Assembly: GCA_036873755.1 (NCBI GenBank)
Contig: JAVTVY010025132.1
Location: 46,013 to 110,012, forward strand
Reading direction: 5' to 3'
DNA: 64,000 nt
Source of the DNA: Hanleya hanleyi
Lineage: Eukaryota; Mollusca; Polyplacophora; Lepidopleurida; Hanleyidae
Position numbers and translations under genes: made by a program. The notes beneath the pieces are model-generated. The model worked only from the letters and a program-made list of their open reading frames with translations, ran no database searches and had not been told where the DNA came from. Of the stretch, positions 24,353 through 37,129 are shown one piece after another. The stretch's first letter is position 1; each line of letters opens with the position of its first letter.

Positions 24353-24420
24353 ACCGCATTTATCTAATATGTTTTAAAACTGCAATATCCATGGTGATGA
24401 GTAATGAGTAAATCCCGCTC

Positions 24421-26205
24421 TCATGCAGGAGATAAATGGTTTGATACATCTACGGAACTTAATTTATTTTCTTTACCATAAACTACATGTAACTTTAACC
24501 AGGAATTTATCATTCTTGAATGAATTATTACTCTAAGTGGGTATCTACCCAATTCACCATAAACCATAGCAGATATAGTGGTCATCTTCACACCCAGTAT
24601 ATGCTTACAAAAAGATAGATGTATTTTCTCAATTATGTCCAAATTAGAATATCCCCAAATTTCGCAGTTATATAATAGAATAGGTAACACAAGGATATCA
24701 AACAAGTTGAGCTGTAGTGACAGTGGTAATCGGTGCGTTCTACATTTCTCAATCAGTGCATACATTGCCTTACGGCCTTGTTCTGTCAATTGTTTTACAC
24801 ATTGATTAAAATTACCATTAAAGGCGAACCCAATCCCTAGATAGTTAAAGTAATCCACCATTTCCAGAGACTGCCCCAAATATATAAATTGCATATTTCT
24901 GCTATTAACTCGCCTCCTACTGAATATCAAGACCTTTGTTTTAGGTATATTTACAACCAGCTTCCGTTTTTTACAGTACTCGTGAAGTACATTAAGTCCC
25001 TTTTTGAAGACCTAATTTGTTTTGTGAAAAAATTACCATATCATCTGCATACAATAATACCATTAATTTGAACATGATTTCAACACTATCCCATTCTAAT
25101 TCTACTGCTCTATTACCACAATCTGATAAAAAGCTTTCCAAATCATTTACAAAAAGAGAAAATAATAAAGGAGATAGATTCTCTCCCTGGCGTACACCCC
25201 GAGCCCTGGTAAAATATTCGGATATACATCCATTTACCTTCACACACGATTTGATATCATCATACTTATTTTGAATAACTTTCAATATTTTACCCTTTAT
25301 ACCCAACTGCAGCCGCCTTCTCCACAATGCAGCTCTCCATATCGAGTCAAATGCTTTTTGGTAGTCAATGAATGAGCAATATAGTTTGGACTTTTTGTGC
25401 AAAAACAGATCGATGAGAGATTTGAGAAGAAATATGTGGTCCGAAACACTATAACCCTTGCGGAAACCAGCTTGATTCTCGAGAAGGAGATCGTTTTCTT
25501 CTACATATGACGTTAGTCTGTTATTTAACACCCCTGTAAAAACTTTACCCAAACAACTAAGTAAAGTTATACCACTACAATTACTTGGTTCCTGGGGATC
25601 TCCCTTTTTCTTAAATATTGAACAATAATTCCTGTAGACCAACTCTCTGGTATTTTGCCAGTATCCAAAATCTTATTAAATAATATAACATACAGACTTT
25701 TAAACATAGAAAATGTACATCTGATATATTCATTCAATATACTATCCACCCCAGCAGATTTCCCATTTTTTAAGTTATTTACTATCCGTTCTATTTCCTC
25801 TTCCGTTATAGCTGCATTAAGCACATCATTATCTTGGCTATCAACAACCATATCAATATTTCCCACAATATCATCATCTTCATCAAGAGAATCTGCAATA
25901 TTCACACTTAAAATGTTCCACTAGAGACTTATTACTAGCTTTACAATCGTTGCTTTTCTTACCATTTAACAACTTCCATATGTCTTTCGAATTACATTGG
26001 TCGTGGTCAGCAACATTTTTCACCAGCAACTCCTTATATTCCCTTTCGGCTTTATTCAATATCCGTTTATAACTTCTCCTTGCTTCAATCATAATCAAGC
26101 GATTTCTGTCAGTTCTATTTCTAATGTATAAATTTCTCTCTCTATTAAATGTTGGCGTGCACGCCGACATTCACTATTAAACCAAGGCTTATCCCCGCGG
26201 TTCGA
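24421..26205 (-). pseudogene. LINE 2 reverse transcriptase
   Basis: RT landmarks in order: a GKSAGVDSI motif, NNRLTSYVEENDLL and QAGFRKG (region 2), FIDYQKAFDSI (motif A), RQGENLSPLLF (motif B), the catalytic LLYADDMVIF (motif C), then thumb residues KTKVLIF and YLGIGF. Spread over several frames (24421-24930, 24992-25642, 25567-25905, 25883-26170), so it is dead. A KPWFNSECRRAR motif near 26160-26190 joins it to the endonuclease. Confidence 0.85.
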
Positions 26206-26210
26206 AATCT

Positions 26211-27245
26211 TTACAGTATGATTTGTCTTTTCTCCAAATGATTTAGCTGCAGCTGACGTGCACATATTAACAATTTCATTACAAACCTCATCAATATCCA
26301 CTTGATTATTGCTTCAATAGACTCTGGATTAAACTCCTCACAAAATTCTGACCCTTTTTCTTTGATAAATCTTGGGTTTGGCTTGCTATGCTCATTATGA
26401 CTAATGTTTGATCTATTCGCAGATATATTTGTTGATAAGCACACTTCAATAGGGCAATGAATGTCTGAAGATAAAGGGTCAAAATCATGCACTTCAAATG
26501 AACACATATGAGACAGTACTTCAGCAGATAACACAGTCAACAACAGTACGTTTCGTAGTGGTGTATTTTCCAATATTCTTGTCCTTGTCAATTCTCCCAT
26601 TAGCTATAAATATTCCATGTGATTTACATAGTTCCAGTAATCTCTTACCATAGCTATCAACCCGATGTATGTCACGTGACACCCTTTCAACTCGTATATC
26701 AAAATTGGTCAACTGTCTTGCATCGCCAATCGTTTCTTCATCCATATTATTTTGACTCCACACAAATTCGTCGAACTGCACATAATCGTTATTATTCATT
26801 TTATGGGAGTTAAAGTCTCCACATAGACAGAGGTACTTATCACCACGCAACTCAATAATATCGCTTTCTATCTCTGTAAACATATCAACAGATGAGTATA
26901 TTTAGTCTTCTGGGGGTATGTATATATTCCCTATCAGTATGTTCCTGTTCAAGATTTCATTATTTATATCAAACCACTGAACACCTTTGGAATCAGTTTT
27001 AAATTCAGCGACTCATTTGGTCAAAGGCTGTTTCACACAAGTTACGATTCCACCTGATCTACGGGTAGATAAATTCTTACGATTTTTAAGATATATCTGG
27101 TAACCCAATTTTCGAAATTCATTCTCCAGCTCAGTTATGTCTGCGTCATCTGTCTTACTTTCGCTTAGCATTACAATATCATACTTTGTTAGCGTATTAA
27201 TGAATTCTTCACAGTTAAGTCGGTGTTTTAGCCCACATACATTTA
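26211..27245 (-). pseudogene. LINE 2 APE-type endonuclease
   Basis: Fragments of an apurinic-like endonuclease, which nicks target DNA: an N-terminal NVCGL-type strand, then LSESKTDD with the metal-binding Glu, CLCGDFNSH with the catalytic Asp-Phe-Asn, and SSDIHCPIEV where active copies have SDH. Several frameshifts and an in-frame stop near 27010. Confidence 0.75.
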
Positions 27246-27445
27246 GGACTAATATAATTTAGAAAGTGTTTTGTGTTGGACATTATTGCCTGTGATCTCT
27301 GGTGTAAATGTAGTCTGTGCTCCAGCCCCGTACCAGCTGGATCCTTCCATCCCCATTGGCCCCTCGCTATTGCCCTGGGTATCTTGCAGCACAACCTAAT
27401 GGTACTTTGTCTGTGATCGGCAACTGTCGTCCTTAAAGCTGACAT

Positions 27446-27600
27446 GACCTTATTTAATGCACGAATGGTAGCGAAAAAAAAATATATTCACAGATTTTAG
27501 TTGCCGAGTTCACGTCGCTATTCTGCCAACTTCTCAGCCGAGTACATTTGCCTTCACCGCATATATAAAGCCTGAATCGACTGAGGACCCTGCCTGTCTG
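27446..27600 (-). promoter_or_regulatory. LINE 2 5' UTR with TATA-like motif
   Basis: Minus strand reads GGTCCTCAGTCGATTCAGG, then TTTATATATGCGGTGAAGG, and ends at an ATG (27444). The recurrence of this stretch at 55285-55495 shows it is a defined LINE 5' region. Promoter role is inferred. Confidence 0.45.
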
Positions 27601-28500
27601 AACAGACTCTCGGACAGTCCACATCATATTTATGCTGTTGTTGTTGTCACCAGCACATATTCGGACTGTGAGCAGCATATGCTATAACACAATAACGCTC
27701 ACACAGTATAAAGATATCTTGAAAAACCTGGGCAATATAATTAGGGATATGACTATTCAAACACGACTCAGACATGCCGGTGGGTTTTCCTCGAAACATG
27801 GATCACTTGTCTATAGTATGCTCCATGCCCAAAAGAAAGACACTTGTTTATCCCGTCACAGACTTCTCCGGCATTGTTTGTCCCCAAAAGCACGAAGGGG
27901 CAACTGTTCATTCTATTTCATGATTATCAGTTGAGGCTCGATATGGTGCAATTCGATTGCGCTGTGAATTCAGCTTTCTGATACCGACTTCAAAATACTG
28001 TAATTCGGAAATTTCATTCCAAAGTAAGAATTGTTATATTTTATGTCTACTAATCAGGCCTGCCCGCACTCAATTGCAATTCTTAAAGACGGAGGTATAA
28101 ACTGAAAGGTACATTGATTCTGATTGTCAGCCCGTCCATTTTTAACTCATCCATCAGTAGTATAGAAATGCGAAATCTCTTAGCATTCTTTGTTGGGAAA
28201 TGAAGCGAAAATGACCCTTGACCTTTGACTGTCGGTCATTTCTGATCACCTGACTGGCGGGTGGATGCAAAACAGAGGCTTAAAAAAACAGCCGGACATC
28301 TAAAAAATTCGAAAAAAATGGACCGTATACCCAGGCAAATGGGCCTATATGCACAATATTGGGTCCACTTTGGTCGTGCAGGATCTCGAATTGAACGCTC
28401 GTCGACGGCATTTCGGGTAACGTAACTGTCGATCTGATAAAATAAGGTAGATTCGTAGTCTTCCTCACTCAGGTTTGGGTGGGGCACAAAATCACAGGGT
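27601..28500. other. Unassigned sequence
   Basis: About 900 bp with no recognisable gene or repeat apart from the outer part of the LINE 5' region (to about 27680). Confidence 0.4.
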
Positions 28501-28509
28501 CATGGTTCT

Positions 28510-29300
28510 ATAAATATGCAGTCTGTATATATTTGTCTTTGGGGTCATACGACTTCTTGTCCGCACGTCGGAATCGTTTTCCACTACCCTATTAGTGTTG
28601 CGTTTCATTCCTTGGAAGGTAGTTTGTTTATCAGCGGCCGTGCTTTCAGTTGTCAGTGGGTGGGGTCGCAGTATCAGTCAATGGACTGTTGTGTCCGCCA
28701 GTACGCTTTCACCCATGTATATGATTTTGGTGTGGCATCATATCGTAGCTTCTGGTGAACGTCGGGGATTGCTTTTATAGACCCAACACAGTAATGCCCT
28801 GCAAACACCTGTATTACCATCCAAACGCCCTATAGTAGTGTAGCTCAGAAGCTTTGAATGGTCTAAATGATCACGTGATATCGTATGGAATTGACAATCA
28901 ACGAAACGTAGTGAAGCGTATCAATGCCTGACGTTACGCAGGCGCCGTAGAGTATATTCAAAAGTGGGGGGGGGGGGGCTGACCCCTATCTCGACCATAA
29001 AGTGGGGGGCTGAAGTCGCCCCTAGATAGGGCTTATAAAATTACAGCTCCGAAAAGTGGGGGTGGGGTGGGGGGCTGAAGCCCCCAAGCCCTCCGGCTCA
29101 GCGGCCCCTGCGCTTTTCACTAGTCTGGACGCCTTAACGCTATATCGTAACGGCTTATCGCTCTATCGCAATGCCATAACGTCATCGCACACACATGCTC
29201 AATCTCACGTTCGGCTATTTCTGTATTGGCGGCACTTAGCCTTTCACATAGAACGAACAAAGAGCCTCCCATGAGGAGCGTACGGCAATCACATAGTGAG
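28510..29300 (-). mobile_element. Decayed relative of the palindromic Polinton-like element
   Basis: Minus strand at 28570-28760 matches the start of the small C2H2 gene of the big element (shared GTTCACCAGA and TACGATATGATGC runs). Next to it (28760-28940) lies its upstream region, with CTTTTATAGAC, AGCTCAGAAGCTTTGAATGG, GGAATTGACA and degenerate AACGCC repeats; GTAACGGCTTATCGC-like repeats continue to 29190. All frames are broken. A G-run (28967-28978) and two repeats of GTGGGG-GGCTGAAG lie inside. Confidence 0.6.
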
Positions 29301-31129
29301 CCGTCTACGAAATAGTGCCTTTGATAATCGAGAGATTCAGTCGCATTTTATTGTGTAATGAAGTTGATTGTAATCATAAGAAGACAATGCATTCAATTTA
29401 TACAAAAATATTTCTATGTTGAATAATAGTAGTTGGTGCCGTGGGGCGGTATTGTCAATCTCACAGGGTGCAGCCATATTGAAGAAAGTTCCGCCGCAAA
29501 TTAATTGTGTTCATGCACGAACGTGATCCCGTTTCCATTCCCAGAAATCTGCTAGGCCAGAGATCACTTTCGCAGCTACTGAGTTCTGTGGCTAGATGGA
29601 CACATTTTTTTATGGGCACATTTTTTGGGCGATGTCATCGCCCAAAACGATATCCTTTTACGGATGTGTCCTCACCTGGGGGTGCCGCTGATACAATATA
29701 GATTGTAAGTGATGTCATACATAGAAATGACGTCATCATTAGAAGCGGATTCAGGGTTACCACCCACAGAGGCGGTGAAACCGCGGTCAAATTATGAAAA
29801 CAGCAGTTCCACGATATGTTGGCATTACAGTACTCTGGACTGTCCGAAGACGCCTAGGAATAGAGCAGAACGAATGGATGATCATTTCACACGAACAAGA
29901 GCGAACATGGTCGAGGATACGTTTGATACACTTACAATAGCATCGGCGAATTGTAACCGCACCCATCGCGAATCCCACAGCTTTGTTACCATGTGATGAC
30001 GTAGGGGATAAATAAAATGTGTAATTCACAAAATGCTTGTTGTGTAAACGCAACATGCTCGTTGCTGTTGCTGTTGATCCTTCTTTCTCTCATTCGATTG
30101 CGTCAAGGAGATAAGACATTAGATGCTAGATTTATTTGGGTGTATGAGTGTGGGAATCTTACTCCCCATCATTAGAGCCGTGCACTGGGCACGATTCACT
30201 CAGTGACTCATTTGTAACTAACCCCGTCAGTCAGTCACATCTAGTTCCGTAACTCCGCTAACATGCAGGAGGTGGTAACTTGTCAGGCTAGACTCATCAT
30301 GCCCTACTGAGCGCAACCTATCGCCCGCGCTATCCCACAACCCTTGTAAAAAATGGTGTAGTGACCATTGCTGGCGACATATCCAGAATACCATTTTGCA
30401 TCCACCTCCCAGTAACCTGGCCCGAAGAACCCTCGACGAACGCTTCAATATGAGACCCTGCACAACCCATGTGGACCTAAGATGGTTTATCTAGACTCAT
30501 TTGACTAGATGTAAAGTCTGTTTTTTTGGATATTCGCCGAGATCTGCGGCCATTTCCGAAGTCCTACTTTTCACGTCACTGGAAGTGATCTATTCAAGTG
30601 GTCATAGTGACTGAAGGCCAAAGGTTGGGGATCAGATACGCCAGATTTCCCAACCACGAATGCTAAAAGAATTCACCTTTCTATACAACTGGTGGATAGG
30701 TCAAAATACTGGACGGGCTGACAATCGCAATAAGGGCTCTCAATTTGTAAATCCGTATTTTGGAATTTGCCATTCCGGTTTGCACAAATAGTCTCCAACA
30801 GCAACAGCAAATCTCGCACTGTCCCCTTGGCACAGTAAACGGTCAACATGGGTTGGCCTGTAGCAGTATCGTCATACCGGGTATCGAAAAAGAGATCGCA
30901 TGTGAAGTGCATCGTGTAGAGCCTCAAGAATTACCAAACAGTCGCTTCGTGCGCCCTCTTCGTCGAGTGAGATAAATTGAAATACAATGCTGTAGAAACT
31001 GGTGACGGGACCAACAGGTTTCATTGTGTTGAAGAAATACTGAAAGCTATGTCTTCAGATTTTATTACCCATTTTTTCAGATATATTTATACTGTTTGTG
31101 AATGAATGTGATATGATGCTCACAGAGCT
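29301..31129. other. Unassigned sequence
   Basis: About 1.8 kb with only short open frames and no domain I recognise. Confidence 0.35.
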
Positions 31130-31220
31130 CGAATTTTGGCTGGAGACAACGACAACATGAATATTATGTGCACAGTAGGAGTGTCAGTTCAGACTGGCAA
31201 GGTCCTCTTTGATTGAAATT
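31130..31220 (+). repeat. LINE 2-type 5' end fragment
   Basis: Plus strand resembles the minus strand at 27590-27670 (GGCTGGAGACAACGACAACA, then GTTCAGACTGGCAAGGTCCT). It stops where the LINE 5' UTR would continue. Confidence 0.5.
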
Positions 31221-31325
31221 GTAGTTTAAGGGCCGCTTCCCATTCGGATTTCGCGGCCCATCAACTCAATGTTTTATTTGGATTTCGCGGTACATTTCTT
31301 TGTTTTCTTTTAATATCTTTTCCAG

Positions 31326-31385
31326 CGCTAAGTATATAAATAAATAAATGAATAAATAAATAAATAAATAAATAATAAATAACAA
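31326..31385. repeat. (AAAT)n microsatellite
   Basis: Near-perfect AAAT/AATA tetranucleotide run with one G interruption. Confidence 0.9.
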
Positions 31386-32439
31386 TGAGAGATTAGCAGG
31401 AGATATAAATAGAAGTTAATAATAATAGCTATGTACAAGTTCGTAAGTCTCTTTCGGTTTTTTTGGTTAAGCTATACTAGTAAATATGAGTTCACTGTAG
31501 GTCTAATTGCGTGGATGATTCCTTTGTCTTGGTACCCCTTTGTACGCACAAAGCCGTCCAGAAAAAACTGGGAGAACCATGGGCGTCTTCAGGATTTTTC
31601 GAATCGACTTCCCTAACGACGCCCTTGGGAACAGGGTGGGTTCTTCCAGAAATCTGTGCCTGTAACAATTGCTTGGAGTGTGTATTGGGGCACAGGACGG
31701 CAGGTCTACGTCCTATATTGTGTGAAAGTCAAAGGATGATATTCTGTGTTGAGGCGTCATTTCGGTGTCATATATGGGGTAGCGTGTCGGTGCGGTTTAG
31801 GATTTGGTATTCTGGTTGCTCAGTTCGGTGGGGTAGCGTGTCTGGCGTGGTACAGGGTGGAGTATTATGGACGTTCTTGTTGACCGACGATGATGATCTT
31901 CATCATGTTCATCTCCATTTTGGTGCTGTTTCATAATATTTGTCGTCATCGGTGTTCTGTTTCATGGCTGGTCTTACTCGTCTGTGGTCTTCAGTGTGCT
32001 GTGCCTGTATTACAAAGAATAGAAGAGTTTGTAGTTTCTTGTTTTCTGGTGTTATTTTTTTCCACCGACTGGCACTATCGTGATCTAAGTCACACATGAT
32101 CAATAGCAATAAATAATTAGGTACTAAATATTATAAATAAAAATATTATTATAGTTAAAGCCGATTGTGAATGTTTGATATAACCTCCAGTCTTCTGCCC
32201 CTGCATGAAAACCGGACGGTTAACATTCGTTAACGAGGGTTGGAAATAAGGGAACACAATTTGGTCGGAGCTCGTTATTAGGAGCTTTTAATTTGATCAG
32301 TGAATTTGTCTGTTATTGCTATGGCATTTTGATTGGTTAGTGTCCAAATTTGATCAGTCATTTATGATCACTGACCCTTATTTCCGCCCCTGTAAAATAG
32401 TTTTGACTCTAAGCGTGCTACATTTATTCAAATTTGGTC
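31386..32439. other. Unassigned sequence with a small inverted repeat
   Basis: No recognisable gene; the 141-codon plus frame at 31511-31936 has no domain. At 32238-32392 GGTTGGAAATAAGGG faces CCCTTATTTCCGCCCC about 130 bp away, with TTTGATCAGT-type sequences inside, so a small MITE or hairpin is possible. Confidence 0.35.
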
Positions 32440-32475
32440 CTAGGTTTATTGGTGTCTTGGAGTAACCATATAGTA

Positions 32476-33459
32476 TTAAATGGTAGAGTGATAGTCAGTC
32501 GATTTGATGTAAGCTAGTAAGATGGAGTATACTTTGTTTATAAGAGGTGGTTTAAGATTTAATATAGAAGCCAACGACAGAGGGACATTTAAGTTTTTGA
32601 GTTCGTTTTCCAGTGTTCGGCGATAGAGGTCATGTTTTGGGCATTTGAGTATAAAATGTTCTATCGTTTCTTCTTCGTTGTTGCATGAGGTGCATAGTGG
32701 TGATGTGTTTTTTATTAGCTTAGATAAGTGAGATTTTAATCCTGTATTGCCTAGTCTTAATCTTGTGATGATGCGGTCGTCACGTTTACTGTCTAGCTGG
32801 AATCCAAAACTCCTTCTTTTCCCCTTATCTAGAATACTATGTAGCCATCTACCTCGGTTTTCTTCGTTCCATTCCTTCTCCCATTTACTATCTATTCTGG
32901 TTTTAATGATAGAATTCAGTTCTTTGGTTCCTAGTCCTATATGCACGTCAGGTGCAGTTTTGGTGAGGCTGTCTTTGGCTGTCCTATCGGCGGCTTCATT
33001 TCCCCTAACGTCCACGTGGGCGGGAATCCAAGCTAAAATGGCGTCAATGTCATTGTCTCGTATTTGTGTACATAAAATTTCTATTTCGTGTATGAGGTCA
33101 GGTCTGCTGTCGGATTTGGAGTTCTTTATAGATACCAGTCCGCTTAAGGAATCGCTAAGAATAACGGTGGAAACAGGTCGGTTCTGAAGAACCCATTCGA
33201 GAGCCTTGATTATGGCGACTAATTCAGTGGTGTATACAGACATATTGTCTGGTAGTTTGAAACCTTCGTGAATGTCAAGTTCTGGTATAACGAATGCAGA
33301 ACCTGTATTGTGACTTGTGTTTTTGGAGCCGTCTGTATATATTTTCAAGCGATTTTTCCAATGTGTGTCAATATATTCGATGGCAGTGACCCTTATATGC
33401 TCTGGGTTGTCCTGTTTTGGTGATGTAGCTATGTATATTCGTGTCCACGTGTGGTGTGA
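32476..33459 (-). pseudogene. I-like LINE ORF2: RNase H and C-terminal zinc motif
   Basis: In frame with the RT but cut off by a single TAA at 33460-33462. RNase H carboxylates are visible: YTDGS (D), ELVAIIKALEW (E), ILSDSLSG (D) and the NEAADRTAK block with the final Asp; WIPAHVDVRGNEAAD is the usual late motif. The C-terminus has a CTSCNNEEETIEHF-LKC Cys/His cluster common in I-like elements. The domain removes RNA from the RNA:cDNA hybrid. Confidence 0.85.
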
Positions 33460-35594
33460 TTAGTCAGAGATATAAGAGATAGGGATGTCGTGTTCTTGGA
33501 ATAATCGTTCTATCGTGAAACCGAATGGTGCGGAGTCTTTTTCCCATTTCCTTTTTAGGAATTCGTATTCGGTTTTTGGGCCAAAAATTTTGTGGCATGG
33601 GTGGTTTTCGCCCTTAGCTATTGTTTTCCCTGCATATTTCATTGACAGCTCTTCTCGTCTTAAATGTAAGGGTTTTTCATTAGTTTCTATTTGTAGACTA
33701 CATAATGGAGTTCGTTTGAACGCCCCGGTGGCTATTTTTAATGCCGAATACTGAATGCTGTCTATTCTTTTTAAATGGGTCTTGCATGCTGATTGGTAAG
33801 CGATTGAACCATAGTCTATTTTGGATCTGATGAGTGTTTGATATAATTTGATTAAGCTATGTTTATTGGCCCCCCAGTTGGTACCCGATACGCACCTCAT
33901 AAGGTTCAGGTCCTTGTTACACCGAATAATTAATTGGTCGATGTGGTCTTTCCAAGTGAGTTTTCGGTCGAAGATCATACCTAGGTATTTGACACTATTC
34001 TTGAACTCGATTTTCTGGCCCCCTAGTGATAGCGTGATGTCTGTGTTTTGTTTATTTGAGAATAGCACACCGGTAGTTTTGACAGCTGAAAATTTGAATC
34101 CCCATTTATCGGCCCAGTCGCTGACTGTATTTAGTACCTTTTGCATTATACTTGTTAATTTTTTTATCGAGCCAGCAGATTTCCACATGGCAGCATCATC
34201 AGCAAAAAGTGATTGTTCAATTTCAGGATGTTTTGTGTCAATTTCGTTGGCCAGGCCATTAATCAGGATGTTAAAAAGGGTGGGGCTTATGACGCTGCCC
34301 TGTGGGGTACCGTTATCTAGCTGGTGGTCCATGGACATGGTGTTACCAATACGAACTTTGAAGTTTCGATCATGAAGAAAAAATTGTATCCAGTGTTGTA
34401 TCCTGCCCTTAATTCCTAGGTTGTTTAATTGGGTGATAATTCCGTCCTGCCATACAAGGTCAAACGCCTTTGCTATATCCAAGAAAATGCCTAATGTATA
34501 TTGGTGTTTGGCATTACCCTTTTTGATTGAGTGTTGGAGTCTGGCTATGTGGTCTAAAGTACTTCTTTTTTTCCAAAAACCGCTTTGTGTTTTGTTTAAC
34601 AAGTTGTTGCTTTCCAGGTGATATTCAAGTCTGTTTTTGACCATGGTTTCCATAATTTTGCATAAATTTGACGTGAGTGAGATCGGTCTATATGACTTAC
34701 TATCTGATGGGTCTTTACCAGGTTTTGGTATTGGGATAACAATAGATGATTTCCATTTGTTCGGGAGTTGTTTGGTCTTCCAGCTCACATTAATTAGTTT
34801 TAGGATTAGTTTCTCAGTGGTGTTTGGTAGGTGCTTTAGGATTGTATACCCTAGTTTGTCTTCGCCCGGTGAACTTTCTTTTTTAGAGTGTAAAGCTTTT
34901 CTGTATTCATTGATATTAAAGTCTCCGTTAAGGTAGTTTTCTATATAATCATTTGTGTCATTTTCCAGGATCGTTTCTTGTTTGGTTTTTCTGAATTCTG
35001 GTTTCAGGTTGCTATCGCTACTGTTTGATGCGAATGATTCAGCAAGATATTCTGCGTTTTCGAGATTAGTTCTCTTTGTTTTGTTTAGTACGGGTATTGT
35101 GTTAGTTGCTTTCCCTTGAATGCTTTTTATTTTATTCCATACTTTCTTTGAGTTAGTTTTCGTATCTATAGTGTTGCAGAAATCTTCCCAGCATCTTGAT
35201 TTGGCTTCTTTGACGCTTTTTTCTGCTATTCTTTTCAGTTCCTTATATATTTCATGGTCACTCTGGAGCCGGCTTTTTTTGAATTTTCTGAGTGCTTTTT
35301 TCTTTGCTGCGATGTTCTTTCCACACTCTCGGTCCCACCAAGGCACTGGATTTTTGTTGGGTCGCTTATTCGTAACTGGAATATGTTTTTGTGCTATGTT
35401 TAGAAGTTTGCTGGTTATATTTTCATTGAAAGTCTCTGTCATTACTAACTATATCGTCATGAATTAGACTTTGGCAATCGTTTTGGAAGCTTTTCCAGTC
35501 TGCCTTGGAGTATTGGAAGCGTGGGAGAGGGTCTGTCTGTTCAAAATCTGGTTTCATGCTATATTTAGTCAGGATTGGAAAGTGGTCGCTGTCT
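33460..35594 (-). pseudogene. I-like LINE ORF2: reverse transcriptase
   Basis: Nearly intact RT: PVPWWDRECGKN linker, SPGEDKLGY, SYRPISLTSNLCKIME, NKTQSGFWKKRSTLDH, motif A FLDIAKAFDLVW, motif B NGTPQGSVISPTLFNILING, catalytic LFADDAAMW, then KTTGVLFSN and YLGMIFDRKLTW. The upstream end (35423-35594) carries the last endonuclease motif (LDSDHFPI) in another frame, so there is one frameshift near 35430. The Polinton-like element interrupts the gene immediately upstream. Confidence 0.9.
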
Positions 35595-35600
35595 AGTGTA
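35595..35600. repeat. 6-bp target-site duplication, left (AGTGTA)
   Basis: AGTGTA abuts the element here and at 44264-44269. Taking one copy away rejoins the LINE endonuclease in frame (aspartate-threonine before the insert, leucine-aspartate-serine after), which confirms both boundaries. Confidence 0.95.
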
Positions 35601-35849
35601 AGTAGTATATAAAAGACCAATTGGGTCCCATTTATACAAATTTGTGGCGGTCACGTGGCGGCTCTCGACCAATCAGAAGCGAGTATTTCAAATCATCGAT
35701 GACCTCGCCCACCTCCATCACAGAAGAGTTCCAATCTAGGGGGAGGTAACTCTGGGTCACTATAGTTCCGGCAAAGGGCCCCTGGGCATGTATTCATCCG
35801 CGGTGATGCGGTTTTGGCGGTGATGCGGTCGCGGAAAAAAGCTTCCGCG

Positions 35850-37040
35850 GAGAAAAAGTAGTCCCTAGATAAAATGGTCCGATGGGGTCGAGTGAGGTAT
35901 CAAAGTGAAGCTTAGGTGAGGGGGCATCTAATGGGCTGGGTGTGGGATTGAAATATCGGCATTGTGCGCATGCGCGGTGGCCGAAGGGTATGGAAATAGC
36001 CGTTTTGGAGGTAGGGTCGAGTGAGGTATCAAAGTGAAGCCTAGGTGAAGGGGTATTTGCTGGCTGGGTGGGTGCATGTAAAATTTTTCCTGAAAAAAAA
36101 AAAATACGGAACACGGACGTTATCGAAAAACCTGGGAAAATGCCTATATGGGGTATGAGGGGTATATAGGTCGCCGGGCTTAACGGGGCTTGTCTATCAA
36201 TAGAGTTATCTCCCCCTAGTTCCAGGGTGGGTGTATGTAAAAATTTTCCTGAAAAAATACGGAATACGGATTTTATCCTAAATTACGGGAAAATGCCTAT
36301 ATGGGGTATGGGAGGTATAGGACCATCCTGGGAAACGTACTTCTATACATTTGCGGTAGGGTTGTGGGGTCTCGTTTTACTCGTCTCGTCATTTAGAACA
36401 TGATAGGAAGTGTCCCCGTGCGAATCGGTGAAATTTTTGAAAAAAGTCACCGAGCCCCATATAGTCCCATACTGAGGGTATAGGATCAATGTTTATCCCC
36501 CTGGGAAACGTACTTCTATACATTTGCGGTAGGGTTGTGGGGTCTCGTTTTACTCGTCTCGTCATTTAGAACACGATAGGAAGTGTTACGGAGCGAATCG
36601 GTGAAATTTTTGAAAAAAGTCACCGAGGCCTGGGTAGGCCCATAGGCCTATACTGCATGGCTATGGGTGTATAGGCCCATACGGGGTGGACATGTTGGAG
36701 TCTAGGTGAGTCCCTAATGGTCCAATGGGGTCGAGCGAGGTCTTATTTTGAAGCTCTCGTGGAGGAGCACTTGACCACTAATGGTTCGTCCGTGTTCAAT
36801 AGTCTGCGCATGCGCAGTCTGGCCGTAGTATAGAAAACAGGCATTTTGGGTGCTATGTAGGGGTGTGTTTGGGTTAGAGATGAGCTAATCACGGTTCGAA
36901 TGGGTCGTGTGAGGTATCAAAGTGAAGCTTGTGTGGCGTAGAGTCAGAATGGTGTGTTTTTGAATGCATGTCGCGTTAATATGCGCAGTTGGTTGTAGTA
37001 AGTAAAGTGGCCATTTTGGGGCAGTGAAGGAAGGTATTTG
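35850..37040. repeat. Subterminal tandem motif field, left arm
   Basis: Degenerate repeats of GGGGTCGAGTGAGGTATCAAAGTGAAGC are spaced by blocks holding TGCGCATGCGC palindromes (35965-35975, 36804-36817; another at 37247-37260). A second repeat pair (36310-36450 and 36490-36620) shares GGGAAACGTACTTCTATACA and GTGAAATTTTTGAAAAAAGT. Mirrored in the right arm at 42850-44000 and related to 61430-62070. Confidence 0.8.
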
Positions 37041-37129
37041 GGGTCGAGATGGGCTATTCACGGTTCGAATGCGTCCTGGAAGGTGTCATCTTGTAGTTCT
37101 CGGGGTGTACATTCCGATTTGAGGGATGT

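Larger units (their letters stand above)
24010..27600 (-). mobile_element. Decayed non-LTR retrotransposon (LINE 2)
   Basis: Minus-strand LINE with a 5' UTR (about 27446-27600), APE-type endonuclease, reverse transcriptase and a C-terminal Cys/His region. The coding frame is broken into at least seven pieces. Near 24010 the C-terminal motif (VGDEFHF) runs into unrelated residues, so the 3' end is truncated or rearranged. I cannot assign the clade. Parts of its 5' UTR recur on the plus strand at 31130-31220 and 55285-55495. Confidence 0.85.

Noticed and set aside
31511..31936. 141-codon plus-strand frame
   Set aside because: No recognisable domain; Gly/Val/Trp-rich reading of GTGGGG-type repeats.
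32238..32392. Small MITE
   Set aside because: The inverted ends are short and imperfect and I found no convincing target duplication, so it is only mentioned within the unassigned region.
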